64,000 nt of DNA from Eutreptiella sp. 'Long Island Sound 2002'. Lineage: Eukaryota > Euglenozoa > Euglenophyceae > Eutreptiales > Eutreptiaceae. The notes below the pieces were generated by a model. The model saw nothing but the letters and a program-made list of their open reading frames with translations, was not told the origin of the DNA and did no database searches. A program made the position numbers and the translations under genes. The stretch covers positions 45,604,711 to 45,668,710 of the forward strand of contig OZ038391.1 of the NCBI GenBank assembly GCA_964036045.1. The letters are read 5' to 3'. Positions 21,966 to 33,364 of the stretch are shown piece after piece. Numbering within the stretch: the first letter of the stretch is position 1; each line of letters begins with the position of its first letter.

Positions 21966-22754
21966 AGGACCCCGGGGCCGGCTGCGTGTTCTTATTTTTG
22001 ACTAAATAATAAGAACATGTGTGCGTGTTCTTATTTTGACTGCGTGTTCTTGTACGGGGGGGGGGGGGGTTAGGGCATCCACCACAAATTGATCCCAAAG
22101 ACCAAACAGTATGACAAACAACATTTTTTGCCCATTTTAAAAAAATTTTGGAACCTACGTCTCCACTTGCTGCCACTGTAGCTGGTCTCCACCATTTAGC
22201 ATTTTTGCTCAAATTTGCATGGTTCAACCACATACCCTAACCACATACACATATCCACTAAACCTTGAGTTGAATCTCAATTAACAACGCCGAATTTTGA
22301 TTTGCACCCAATCTTGCACCAGCTTGTTGTTGCTTGCGTGTTGCTTGTTGGTGCTTGCTGCTAGAACCCCTTGGTGTATCCTAGACCTCAAACTGTTAGG
22401 GGGGCGGGGGGGGGGGGGGGGGGACCCTAACCTTGTTGGTTACAGTGACCGGGGTGTGCTACTTTGTCCATATCACGAGGTTTTCCATGACTCCCCACAG
22501 CCCCTCAACCTTGGATCAAGGCCGCAACGGTATCACAGTACCTCATTGTCCGACTGCTTTGTCACGGGGTGAGACCCGTTGCATACTACTTTTGAGTGCT
22601 TCTTTGGGACAAGTGTCCTAGAGTCTAATGCTAAGCTAACATCTTTGTAACCACATGCACTCAAAACTACGTTTCATATGAGACAGGTTCCTAATGGGCA
22701 ATGTACCATAAACACGGGGGGACCAGCTCCACGGGTCCTAGGGCACCAACTACC

Positions 22755-24085
22755 CCCCCAAAAGGGGCCTGTGGCCAAAGTTAGTCGCCAAAGGTGCCGC
22801 CCTCAAGAGTCCATGGGTGCCGAAGGCGCTTGAAGCTCCATTGGCACCAAAGGCGCGGAAAGGAAAATTCTGTCCAGTTTGCACCCCACCACTATCCTTA
22901 AACCCAACGCCGACCCTACCGCCCACCCCAACCCTAGGCCTATTCCTAATCAACACTGAATATTGGGACCGAGCTGGTGGGGGAGGGAACATCAGCTATG
23001 AGTGGTGAGGGACATCAACAATGATTCACACATTGATGGCTCAGTGAAATCAGCTTGCAAGTGAACCCCATCACCATGAGGCCCACTTTCAAGGCTTTTT
23101 GGACTTCTGAGGGGCCAAAATGCCCCAAAATGGGCTCAAAATGGGCTCATTTCACCCGTTTGTGCACCCCAAATGGTCTAGGATGAGGTTTGGAAAAATG
23201 CGTTTTTGACCCATTTTTGACCCATTTTTGGTCCCAAAACAGCCCATTTTCAAGGCATTTTGGGACCAAAATGGTCCACCACCAGCTCAAAACGGTCCAA
23301 AAACACTTGTTTTAGCGTCGCACATGGTCTAGGATCATTTTTGAGAAAAGTCATCGGTTTGCTCCTACGGACCCTGTTGACCCATTTGGGCACGCACCTG
23401 TTTGGGCTTGAGCTTGCAGTTTGTCGCAGCCTAGTGGGGTTAGGTATTGGGGTCTAGGTGTCCGTTTGGGCAATTCTGAGGGGTGGAAACCACAAAAAGT
23501 GGGGGGTTGCGGGTGGAGTAGGTGCCGTCGGAATCGCATTTTGAGCCATGTAGCCAAAGATATGGCCTATTCTTGGTTTGTGGCTGTCGGCATTTGGAGC
23601 TTCTGGGGGCCTTTTTGGGCCGTTTCCTGGACATATCATGGAGTTAGAGGGCCGCAAAGAAATCGTTGACACGGGGAAGTCAAGCCACACGTTGAGTGTA
23701 CCCACCGTTTCCCTTCGTTTGGCCGTTTGAAATGTGTTCCAGGGCTTTTTTGGCCCAAAAATGGCTGTTTTTGGCCCTAAACTGCAGTTTTTGAAACTGA
23801 GGTCCACCACTTGCGAATCCCGTTCCCGGCCGCCACCGTCGAGTTTCTTGCTCAAAGTTTGTGTGATTGTACTTCACACCCATAGGTATCATCCACCAAA
23901 ATTTCAACCAAATCCAAAGCACCACAACGGAGTTCTGATTTTTACCCATTTCGCGCGTGCTGCTTGCTGCTTGCTTGCTGCTTGCTGCTTGCTGCTGCTG
24001 CTGCTGCTGCTAAACCTAGTGGGTCCACCCTAGACCCTAAAAAGGGTTATAAAACCAAGACTGGTTCCACCAGCTCAGTGACCCT
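22755..24085 (+). repeat. Repeat family E, copy A (left arm of large inverted arrangement)
   Basis: Bounded by GGGACCGAGCTGGTGG near 22967 and CCACCAGCTCAGTGACC near 24073; the similarity to copy D extends outward to about 22755. Its reverse complement matches 28975-30312 closely over the whole length. The interior is made of AAAATGGGCTCAAAATGGG-like words and two ~150-bp subrepeats. Frames inside differ between copies, so it is not a gene. Confidence 0.75.
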
Positions 24086-24120
24086 ACCCCTACCCCTAGC
24101 CCTAGCCCTAACCCTGATTG
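24083..24120 (+). repeat. Telomere-like degenerate (CCCTAA)n patch
   Basis: CCCTACCCCTACCCCTAGCC, then CTAGCCCTAACCC, directly abuts the end of repeat copy A. Similar patches abut copy C (27388-27432, inverted) and copy D (30108-30150, inverted). Too short and degenerate for a telomere; probably part of the element or its target. Confidence 0.6.
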
Positions 24121-24879
24121 AGACCATGGGGGGTTCTGCAGTTCAGTTCTAGACACCAGCCCCCGCGGCGTTGGCGGGGGGTCCGGGAGGGGGGGGGGGG
24201 GGGTGGAAAATTTTTCTCCATTTCGGGGGCATTTTTTGAATTCCCCATTTCATTCTTAGCATTTTGAATATACACAAGTGGGGTGAAATTTGGTTTTACC
24301 ACTCACAACAAATGAAAAACAGTACCATATCCCAACAGATGTACCTTGTGAATTAGCAAAGGCTTCCCGGCCAGCACAAGAAGACATGTGGCACTGCATT
24401 CTCTAACTCATTGTGAGCATTTTGAATGTAAACAAGTGGGGCGAAATCAAGTGTTCTGCAAATTTTCCAGGTTCAAAAAACTTTCCGGGCGCCGCTAGCG
24501 CCCAAATTGCCAGTTCTAACCAGTATGGGTTGGGGGGTCCAGAGGGGGGGGGGGGGGTGGTGTCAGACGTGCATGGTGGTGAAATGCACAATGATTGGAA
24601 ATTTGAGACCCTGAATTTCAAAGTTGGATAGCGGTGATGTGGAAAGGCACACAGAATACTATGGATACTAAAGATTTGGAGAGTGACAAACATTGGTGGC
24701 AATTGATGGGATCACAGTGAAGCGAAAGCCAAATACCAGAATATTGATCGACAAACATGGGCAAAAACAAGAGACATGCAACCTCTACTACCACTTTGTA
24801 CCATGCCAAAAAGGCGAAAGCATTTGTGTAACCCGCACATGACTACTTCTAGCCCGACCCTAGGGTGAAAAAAATGAAA

Positions 24880-26035
24880 TTTTTGGTTTTGTTTGATCCA
24901 GTTTTGAGCCACTTGTGGTCTCAAAATGGCCCATTTTCAAGGCTCTTTCGGACTTGAGAGGGGCCAAAACTGCTCAAAATGGGCTCAAAATAGGCTCACT
25001 TCACTTTTTTGTGCACCTCAAATGCTCTAGAATAATTGTTAGAAAAACGCATTTTTGACCCATTTTTGGTCCCAAAACGACCCATTTTCAAGGCATTTTG
25101 GTATTTTCGGAGGGTCAAAACAGGCCACCACAGGCTCAAAACATGCCAAAAACACTTGTTTGGCATCCAATGCGGTCTACGATCAGTGTTGAAAAAGGTA
25201 ATTTTTTTTGCACCCAGTGGACGTTGTTGACCCGTTTTGGCACCCACCTGTTTGGGCTTCCTCCTGCAGCTTGCCGCCCAGTGGGCCCAAGTATGGGGGT
25301 CTAGGCGTCCGTTTGGGCACTTTTGGGGGTTGGAAACCACAAGAAGGGGGTGGTTGCGGCTGGACTGGGTGCCCTCAAAATCGCGTTTTGAGCCACGTAG
25401 CCCAAGATATAGGCTGTTCTTGGTTTGAAGTTGACAATGGCCAATGTGCGCAAATTTTGGGGGCTTTGGGGGCCACTTGGGGGCGTTTCTCACACATATC
25501 GTGGAGTTAGAGGACCCTAGAGAGCTCTTTGACACGGGGAAGGCAAGTTGCATGTAGTTGCATGCGTGTAGCCACCATTTTCCTTCGTTTGGCTGTTTTG
25601 AGTGGGTTCTAGGGCGGTTCTGGGCAAAAAAAAGGCTGTTTTTAGCCCTAAATGGTACTTTTTGAAACCTGGGTCTACCACTTGGACACCCGTTCCCGGC
25701 CGCCACCGTTGAGGTTTTGGCTCATACTTTGTGTGATCGCTCTTTACACCCATAGGTATCATCCACCAAAATTCAGCCAAATCCGAAACACCACAACGGA
25801 GTTGTGATTTTTGCCGATGGGAGACGGCCAAAAGGTTGGATGAGGGAATGGTGAGGTATTGCAAGCACGACCCATGGCAAAATTTCTTTCTCAGAGGAAA
25901 TCCGGGAGCGGCTGTGGTCCGCGAGTAGTTCGGGCGTGCTTGCTGCTGCTGCTTGCTTGCTGCTTGCTGCTTGCTAGCTAAACCTAGCAGGCCCACCCTA
26001 GACCCTAAAGAGGGTTATAAAACCAAGACTGGTTC
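24880..26035 (+). repeat. Repeat family E, copy B
   Basis: Same orientation and internal order as copy A: AAAATGGGCTCA words, CACCTGTTTGGGCTT, GGTTGGAAACCAC, CATATCGTGGAGTTAGAGG, GGTATCATCCACCAAAAT, GCTTGCTGCTTGCTGC, then AGGGTTATAAAACCAAGACT. The 236-codon minus frame inside (24996-25706) is not shared by the other copies and is treated as noncoding. Confidence 0.75.
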
Positions 26036-27430
26036 CGACCCCCCAAATGACCCTCCAGTAGGCCCCCAAAAGCCCCTCCTGGACCCCCCCCCATCGCGTC
26101 ACCCAGAGCGCCCGTTCCAGTGGTTGGCATGGTCATTGAAACTGTTGTTTGGTGAGGGTACGGGCATTAATCATCCACAAACGATTATTTTTGTGCCCAA
26201 AATTGTACGTTCATCACTTAAGGTCTAATGTATAAATGTCTGTCTCAGGTCTGCTTAGGGCCAGTGCCAGCAGGCTCCACACAAATTCTTCCAGGACTGT
26301 GGCATTTGGAGGGTGCTCACCACCGCTGATGTGGGAAATGTAACACAGGGCCAGGGGGTGTTGGGGTGTGTGTGCCATAAAAGCAGACTGAGTCTGCTAG
26401 TTGGGTGCTTCCGGGAGTACGTACGTGTTTGCCTTTTGAGAATGGTATCTTCCACCCGTGGAAACGTGAGTTGGTTGCCCACACGTTGGGCTGGGAGTGA
26501 AGAGGAGGGGGCCAAAAAAACTTTCTGTTGGGGGGTGGGGGCTATGGAGGCAACACCACACCATGGATCACTGCTCATGGCAACATGCACACACCAGCTA
26601 ACTTAAAAGACCACCTTTGTGTACCATTAAGATCCGAAACTTGCTAAGACTCGTCAGGACCTGGGATACCATCATGATTATGTGCCAAACTGCATCCCTC
26701 ATCAGTGATGATACTCCCATCAGCCACGAAAAGCACAGGATGCAGGATATTTGTACAACAGCAGACAGAGACGCTGACATTGAAATGCTTTTTCTGGCTG
26801 TATTTAAGAACACAGCTGAATAGCATCCAGTACATGGACACTCTTAGGTCTGGCAGTGCAGGTTAGTCCAGCACGAGTGCCTTCGTCGATGGAGTAAATA
26901 GTCACTGACTGTGAGATGTTTACAAGAGAGACTCATTAATGCTCAACTGCGAATGGATCAACAGCAATGCAGGGGGGGGGGGGGGGGGGGCGACCCCTCG
27001 GTTCTGGACGCCAACTACCCCTCCCCCCAACTAACTGTAACGGAGGCCCCTTGGGGGGGGGGGGGGGGGGGGCTCCGTGAGGGTCGGTTTGGGGGGGGGG
27101 GGGGTCCAGGTTGGGCGATTTGGGGTGGTGGTGGGGGGGGGGGGTCCAGGTGGGACAATTTGGGGTGTTGGGGGGGGAGGGGGGGGGCACAGGCTCCCCT
27201 TACCTCCCCTTGCCCTCTCTCTAACCATACCATCACCATAAACCTAACCCTAACCTTTGCAGCCAAGCCAGCTAGTTTGGCCATGCCAGCCATGTTGATT
27301 GGGCTGAACAAGATCACGGAAATTTCGTTTCTGGCTGCTTTTGCCACATCATTGCTCTCCATTTTGGACCCCAACACTCACTCTGACCCTAGCCTAGGGT
27401 GAGAGCTAGGGCTAGGGTTAGGGGTAGGGT
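26036..27430. other. Spacer between inverted repeat copies; G-run-rich, no gene seen
   Basis: Contains G runs at 26972-26990 (19), 27053-27072 (20), 27091-27104 (14) and 27133-27144 (12) in 175 bp, the densest cluster in the window. A telomere-like AACCTAACCCTAACC patch (27238-27256) follows. Frames here are Gly/Pro artefacts. Confidence 0.5.
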
Positions 27431-27431
27431 A

Positions 27432-28940
27432 CCGAGCTGGTGGAACCAGTCTTGGTTTTATAACCCTCTTTAGTGTCTAGGGTGGACCCACTAGGTTTAG
27501 CAAGCAAGCAGCAAGCAAGCAGCAAGCACGCGCGAAATGGGGAAAAATCACAGCTCTGTCGTGGTGTTTCGGATTCGGCCAAAATTTTGGTGGATGGTAC
27601 CCATGGGTGTGAGGGACAACCACACAAAGTATGAGCAAGAAACTCAACGGTGGTGGCCGGGAACAGGCGTCGCAAGTGCCGGACCTCCATTTCAAAATCT
27701 GCAATTTAGGGCCAAATTCAGCCTTTTTTTTTTGCCCAAAACCACCCTAGAACCTGCTGAAAACAGCCAAATGAAAGGAAACAGTGGCTACTCTACACAT
27801 GCAGCTAGACTTCCTTGTGCCGAAGGGCCCTCTAGGGCCCTCTAACTCCACAATATGTCCGCGAACCGCCCCCAAAAGGCCCCCGAGAGCCCCAGAATTT
27901 GTGCACATTGGCCGCCTCTTTGAGTTACCTCCTGCAGCTTGCCGCAGCCCAATGGGCCTCGGTACGGGGGTCTAGGAGTCGGTTAGGGCAATTTTGAGGG
28001 GTGAAAACCACCAAAAGTGGGTGGTTGCGGGTGGATTAGGTGCGCTCGAAATCGCGTTTTGAGCCACGTAGCCCAAAATATGGTCTGTTTTTGGTTTGGG
28101 GCGGGTGCCAAAATGGGTCAACAAGGTCCACTGGGTGAAAAAAATGACTTTTTTAAAAATGATCCTGGACCACATGGAATGCCAAAACAAGTGTTTTTGG
28201 CGCGTTTTGAGCTCGTTGTGGCCCGTTGTGGCCCTCCTAAAATCCAAAAATGCCTTGGAAATGGGCTGTTTTGGGACAAAAAATGGATCAAAAATGGGTT
28301 TTTCCAAAAATGATCCTAGACCATTTGGGGTGCCTAAACAAGTGAAATGAGCCCATTTTTGAGCCCACTGCAAGCCATTTTGGCCCCTCCAAAGTCACAA
28401 AATGCCTTGAAAAATGGCTGTCTTACGACAAAAATGGGTCTAAACTGGGTCAAAAGTGGGTTTTTCCAAAAATGATCCTAGACCATTTGGGGTGCCTGAA
28501 CAAGTGAAATGAGCCCATTTTTGAGCCCATTGCAAGCCATTTTGGCCACGCCTCAGTCACAAAATGCCTTGAAAAAGGGCTGTTTTGGGACGAAAAATCA
28601 GTCAAAAATGGATCAAACTGTGGTGTTCCAAAGATACTTTTGGACTATTTGGGGTGCACAAACAAGTGGAATGAGTCCATTTTGTGCCCATTTTGAGCAA
28701 TTTTGGCCCCTCACAAGGCTGAACGGGCCTTGAAAATGGGCCACTTTGGGACCACAAATGGCTCAAAAAATGGGTCAAAACCATGGTTTTCCAAACATGA
28801 TCCCAGTCCAGTTGTGGTGCCCAAACGGATGAATATAGCTCATTTTGAGCCCCATTCTGAGCCGCTCTTGTCCACTTTCCTGTGCGTACCTCATTTGTCG
28901 TTAAAGTCTCCAAGACAATGTTCCTTCCCCCACCAGCTCG
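27432..28940 (-). repeat. Repeat family E, copy C (inverted, expanded)
   Basis: Begins ACCGAGCTGGTGGAACCAG and ends CCACCAGCTCGGTCCC, opposite orientation to copies A and B. Its right part (about 28150-28860) holds five units of a ~150-166-bp tandem repeat, each marked by CCAAAnATGATCCTAGACCA-like text at about 28158, 28308, 28467, 28628 and 28794, which explains its extra length. Confidence 0.75.
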
Positions 28941-28974
28941 GTCCCAATATTCAATGCTGGTTAGGGTTCGGGTC

Positions 28975-30312
28975 ACCGAGCTGGTGGAACCAGTCTTGGT
29001 TTTATAACCCTTTTTAGTGTCTAGGGTGGACCTACCAGGTTTAGCAGCAAGCAACAGCAGCAAGCAAGCAGCAAGCAGCACGCGCGAAATGGGTAAAAAT
29101 CAGAACTCCGTCGTGGTGCTTTGGATTTCAGTGAAATTTTGGTGGATGATACCTATGGGTGTGAAGTACAATCACACAACGTTTGAGCCAGAAACTCAAC
29201 AGTGGCGGCCGTGAACGGGATTCGCAAGTGGCGGACCTCAGTTTCAAAAACTGCAGTTTAGGGCCAAAAACAGCCATTTTTGGGCCAAAAAAGCCCTGGA
29301 ACACATTCAAAACGGCCAAACGAAGGGAAACGGTGGGTACATTGCACCTGCGGCTTGACTTCCCCGTGTCAACGAGCTCTTTGCGGCCCTCTAACTCCAT
29401 GATATGTCCCGGAAACGGCCCAAAAAGGCCCCAGAAGCTCCAAATGCCGACAGCCAAAAACCAAGAATAGGCCATATCTTTGGCTACATGGCTCAAAATG
29501 CGATTCCGAGGGCACCTACTCCACCCGCAACCCCCCACTTTTTGTGGTTTCCACCCCTTCAGAATTGCCCAAACGGACACCTAGACCCCAATACCTAGGC
29601 CCACTCGGCTGCAGCAAGCTGCAAGCTCAAGCCCAAACAGGTGGGTGCCCAAATGGGTCAACAACGTCCAATAGGGGCAAAAAGATGACTTTTCTCAAAA
29701 ATGATCCTAGACCATGTGCGACGCTAAAACAAGTGTTTTTGGACCGTTTTGAGCTTCTGGTGGCCCATTTTGGTCCTCCGAGAATCCCAAAATGCCTTGA
29801 AAATGGGCTGTTTTGGGACCAAAAATGGGTCAAAAATGGGTCAAAAACGCATTTTTCCAAACCTGATCCTAGACCATTTGGGGTGCACAAACAGGTGAAA
29901 TGAGCCCATTTTGAGCCCATTTTGGGGCATTTTGGCCCCTCAGAAGTCCAAAAAGCCTTGAAAGTGGGCCTCATGGTGATGGGGTTCACTTGCAAGCTGA
30001 TTTCACTTTGTCAAGAGCCATCAATGTGTGAATCATTCTTGATGTCCTTCACCAATCATAGCTGATGTTCCCTCCCCCACCAGCTCGGTCCCAATATTCA
30101 GTCTTGATTAGGTGTAGGGTTAGGAGTAGGCTGAGGGTTGGGGGTGGGTGTTAGAGTCAAGGTTGGGTTTAAGGATAGTGTTGGGGTGCAAAGTGGACAA
30201 AATTTTCCTTAGGGCACCTTTGGTGTTCATGGAGCATCGGGCACCTTTGGCGCCCATGGACGCCTGAGGGCGAGACCTTTGGCAGCTAACTGTTGGCCGG
30301 AGGCCACGGGGG
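28975..30312 (-). repeat. Repeat family E, copy D (right arm, mirror of copy A)
   Basis: Starts ACCGAGCTGGTGG about 30 bp from the end of copy C and reaches CCACCAGCTCGGTCCC near 30083. It continues with sequence mirroring 22755-22965, including the GCACCTTTGGTG motifs. It is the closest relative of copy A by eye. Confidence 0.75.
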
Positions 30313-30463
30313 CCGCCACCAGCCAATGTGTGACCCCGAGGGGTGTGCGACAGTTTTGGGGGCTGTAGGGGGGGGGACCCCCCCCCCCTTGGTTGACCCA
30401 AACCCTGGGGGTCGGCGGGTCGGGCGGTCAGCTGCCAAGCTCCCGGGGGGAGGGGGGGTACCC

Positions 30464-30725
30464 CAACATACATACCTCAAAATGATCCCCATGACACGCT
30501 GATCATTTTGAATATGCACAAGTGGGGTAAAAAATTTTCAAAAAAAAATTTGCCCATCAACTCAGGCTCCCATCAGCCAAGGTCTGACCCGGAGGCCGGG
30601 TCGGGGTCAAAATCCTTTTTTGTGCTTTTCAACCATTTTTGAACTCTCCACAAAATTCTGAGTATTTTGAGTACAGACACATAGGGTCGAACGAAAAAAT
30701 TTCCCCCTACCATATGCCTAAAACA
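30464..30725 (+). repeat. Dispersed repeat family R1, copy 2
   Basis: Direct-orientation counterpart of 10545-10790, with the same ordered landmarks. It is followed within about 130 bp by G14 and G19 runs (30783-30796, 30856-30874) and GTAGTTGGCGTCCTA, whose inverse GGACGCCAACTAC also flanks the G cluster near 27005. Confidence 0.8.
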
Positions 30726-30879
30726 AAATCTCCGGCGCCCACAAAACCCATTGTTCTGTACAACCATTTTGGGGTCTGTCGAGGGGGGGGGGGGGGTACC
30801 CCCCCCCCTTTGGGGTCGGGTCCTGACCAGGATTGGCCCCCGTGCCGGAGGCCCCGGGGGGGGGGGGGGGGGGGTAGTT

Positions 30880-32400
30880 GGCGTCCTAGGAGAGCAATGT
30901 CATCACACCATTTTATTGTGCCAAGCCATTAGATGACCGCGGATGGCTGTGGCACACCAACTGCTCACTGACAAATCATCACCTGCCACCCTCATATTTT
31001 CTGCTGATCGCACACATTGGCCATCTGCACCACAAATTAGCATATAAAACACAAAGAAATCAACGGAGGGTTTTGTCAGGTGGGACTAGCGGATTACCTG
31101 GAGGTTTTTTTTATAAAAATCTTGATCCCTTCTTGACAGTATCCTGCATCTCTGAAATACACCCACAGGGGCAACGTTCAATATTCAAATGGAAATGGCT
31201 CATGGCATACCTGAAAGCCCATGTGCTTGTTCCATCTTGGTTCTCTCCTGCAACCTTTTGAAAATCAGTCAACTCACACCAGATTGACACGTTGTCAGCA
31301 CTGCTTCATTTTCTATTTACAGAAGCTATACAAATATGTGTGGTCACAGTGCCTGTGGTGTAAGTATGGTTAGGTTAGTGATCAGTGACCTCAAAGTGCC
31401 TTTGCTGTGAACATGTGGCTGGTGACCTCAGGCAGCCTTTGGTGTGCAACAGCTTGGCGACTCAATGTTCGGTTTCCGTTGCACTTGAAGCTTCATGGAC
31501 CAGGAGTAAACACACAGAAGAATCAGGGGTCATCAGCCACTGACCTAGACAGCAATTCTCAGAACGAGCAAAGAGCTCTCACGCCGGATTCATAACAAGG
31601 CAAGGGCTATGCTACCCAGGCCATATGATAAAGGAATCAATGAAGAAAGAAAATCCATCAAGAAAATAGTTGAATCAATGGGTCATTGATTCAATGTGTG
31701 CCCTGTTGTGATCATTGAATCCAATTTTTTTTCTGGCAAGGACCAAATGGCACAGTAGCACTGCCTTGCCCATTACCAGGTCCAGTCGGAGCTCAGCTTC
31801 TGCTGCCCTGCTGAAGCAACAATGAGCCAAGCGTGCATCCCACCCAAGCGTTGCATCCCTCTTCTCCACAGAGCTCCTGAGAACCATACCCATCAACAGA
31901 CCCCAGAGCTAAGGCGCTGCTTGCTCACCTTGATAGCAGGCTTCTATACTGCCCCAGGACCACACCCCTTTTCTGCCAATCCCCACCTTCCTCCCTCAGA
32001 GGATTCTGCACCCTCGTACATCGCACAGGACCTTGGGCTATGTGTGTAATTACAGGTTACTACGGTGCTAAGCCCCAGGTCCATGTAAAAGACACTGTGA
32101 GGAAGCCGCCAGTCCAAAAAGCCTGTATCCACAGGCAACCAGCCTGGGGGAGAGGGAATAGATAAGAAAGGGGCACCACGCCCCCTCTTGTCACATTCCA
32201 AGACCCCAACTGCAGCATTTTATGATTCTAGGGCCATTTCTGCACGACGTGCAGGTAAACCGACAGAGAGCAAAATGCCAGGTTCAGAAATGATGCTTTG
32301 CTGCCGTTCTATTGCAATTTGCAGCCATTGTTGCCCCCAGCATAAACCAATGCGGATTCCAAGAGCGTAGAGGCCCAGCCTGGGGTCATCAAAGAGGGTT
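30880..32400. other. No gene seen
   Basis: Only frames under 90 codons, none with family resemblance. No homopolymer longer than about 8 nt and no tandem repeat. Confidence 0.4.
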
Positions 32401-32419
32401 TCGCATAAGGACTGAGTCG

Positions 32420-32655
32420 GAGAAATGAAATGGCTGTGTAACTTCTGCCGTCTCAGGAAGAATTGAAATGGCCGCAGAACCCTTGCGGTCTCGGTGAGAA
32501 AAGAAATGGCTACCTAACCCCTGCTACCTTGGCGAGAAATAAAAGTGGCTATATAACCCCTGCCTTCTCGGGCCTCCAGTGTGGGGAGAAATCAAAGTGC
32601 CTGCATAACCCCTGCCTTATCCAGGGTCCCTGAAGTGGGGAGACATGAACCACAG
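32420..32655 (+). repeat. Degenerate array related to the 85-bp satellite at 54-56 kb
   Basis: Five units begin with AAATGGCT or AAAGTGGCT/AAAGTGCCT followed by AACCCCTGCC-like text and TCTCGG-like text. The last two also carry GGGGAGAAATCAAAGTG and GAAGTGGGGAGACATGAA. These align with TGGCTACCTCACCCCTGCCG and TTCAAAGTGGGGGGCAAAAT of the 85-bp monomer. The first units are about 40 bp and lack the middle part. Confidence 0.55.
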
Positions 32656-33204
32656 ACAAACCGCTGCCTCTTTCAATGCAATAATGGTCCCTGTCAATTG
32701 AGCCCTGTTCCAAGCCCCCTCCCAGGTTTGCAGGGCTGAGGAACCCCCCCATAAAAAGTGAAAATCCGACTTCCCGAAATACAAATAGTGCTTGCTCAGG
32801 GGACAATCATCTAGTGGGCCAGATTGTAACTGTAGGCTGCTTCTGTCTCTCCCCCATCCCCAGGGCACAAAGGGGGGCTGGCGCAACAAGCCCAGAGAAA
32901 AAAGTGTAACAAAAACGGTGCATCCAGGGAATTCTAACGAGGTACTGCTTGCCAAAAAAAAAAAACCCCGAAACCGATCAAAAATAGTCTTTTTGGCGCC
33001 AAGACTTTCCACAGTTCGGGTTACCTGCCCTTTTTTTAAACCCCATTGAATCCCCCATTCATGCGGCTTGAACAAAATCTCCTCCATTTTTCTGCATTTT
33101 AGTGCACCACTCATCATGGGACACACAATATTCTTGCCTCATCTGCGTGGAAATATACCCCTCTACACTCACTACTCTCACATTACAAACCCCACCTGAC
33201 TGCT

Positions 33205-33290
33205 GTGGGGGTGGCTCAGACAAGGGGGTGGTAGTGCAGCACGTTCAAGCTCTACTACTTGAATGTGCTGCACAGAGCTCGAATCCAAGT
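33205..33290 (+). ncRNA. Hairpin with tRNA-like flanks (33234-33273 stem-loop)
   Basis: GTGCAGCACGTTCAAG (33234-33249) pairs over 16 positions with 33258-33273 (one G-T pair), leaving an 8-nt loop CTCTACTA. It is preceded by GGTGGCTCAGACAAGG (A-box-like) and followed by AGCTCGAATCC (B-box-like), so it may be a tRNA-derived repeat with an enlarged arm. It also lies about 90 nt beyond the stop of the minus-strand SSX2IP-like gene, hence possibly in its 3' UTR. Confidence 0.5.
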
Positions 33291-33364
33291 TCTTTCACAC
33301 AACAATGAGGGTGCATACTGTGCAGTGTGCTACGGCTTGCAGCAAGGGGGGGGGGGGGGGGATC

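Larger units (their letters stand above)
21206..22073. mobile_element. piggyBac-like element with poly-C/poly-G terminal inverted repeats
   Basis: The left end is TTAA followed by C15 and GTACAAGAACATGC. The right end is the inverse, GCGTGTTCTTGTAC then G14, followed by TTAG. TTAA target sites and CCC-starting inverted repeats are hallmarks of piggyBac. Here the TIR is about 29 bp with one mismatch and one target copy has mutated to TTAG. Subterminal GCGTGTTCTTATTT motifs occur three times on the left and about three times on the right. Only a short acidic ORF (21336-21620) is present, so the 860-bp element looks like an internally deleted, non-autonomous derivative. Confidence 0.55.

Noticed and set aside
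24996-25706. 236-codon minus-strand ORF in repeat copy B
   Set aside because: Equivalent frames in copies A, C and D are interrupted or shifted, so it is not conserved as protein.
27238-27256. True telomere or chromosome end
   Set aside because: Only a few degenerate CCCTAA units embedded in ordinary DNA on both sides.
26911-27402. Gly-rich ORFs around 27 kb and Pro-rich ORFs on the other strand
   Set aside because: Produced by G homopolymers; no non-repetitive coding content.
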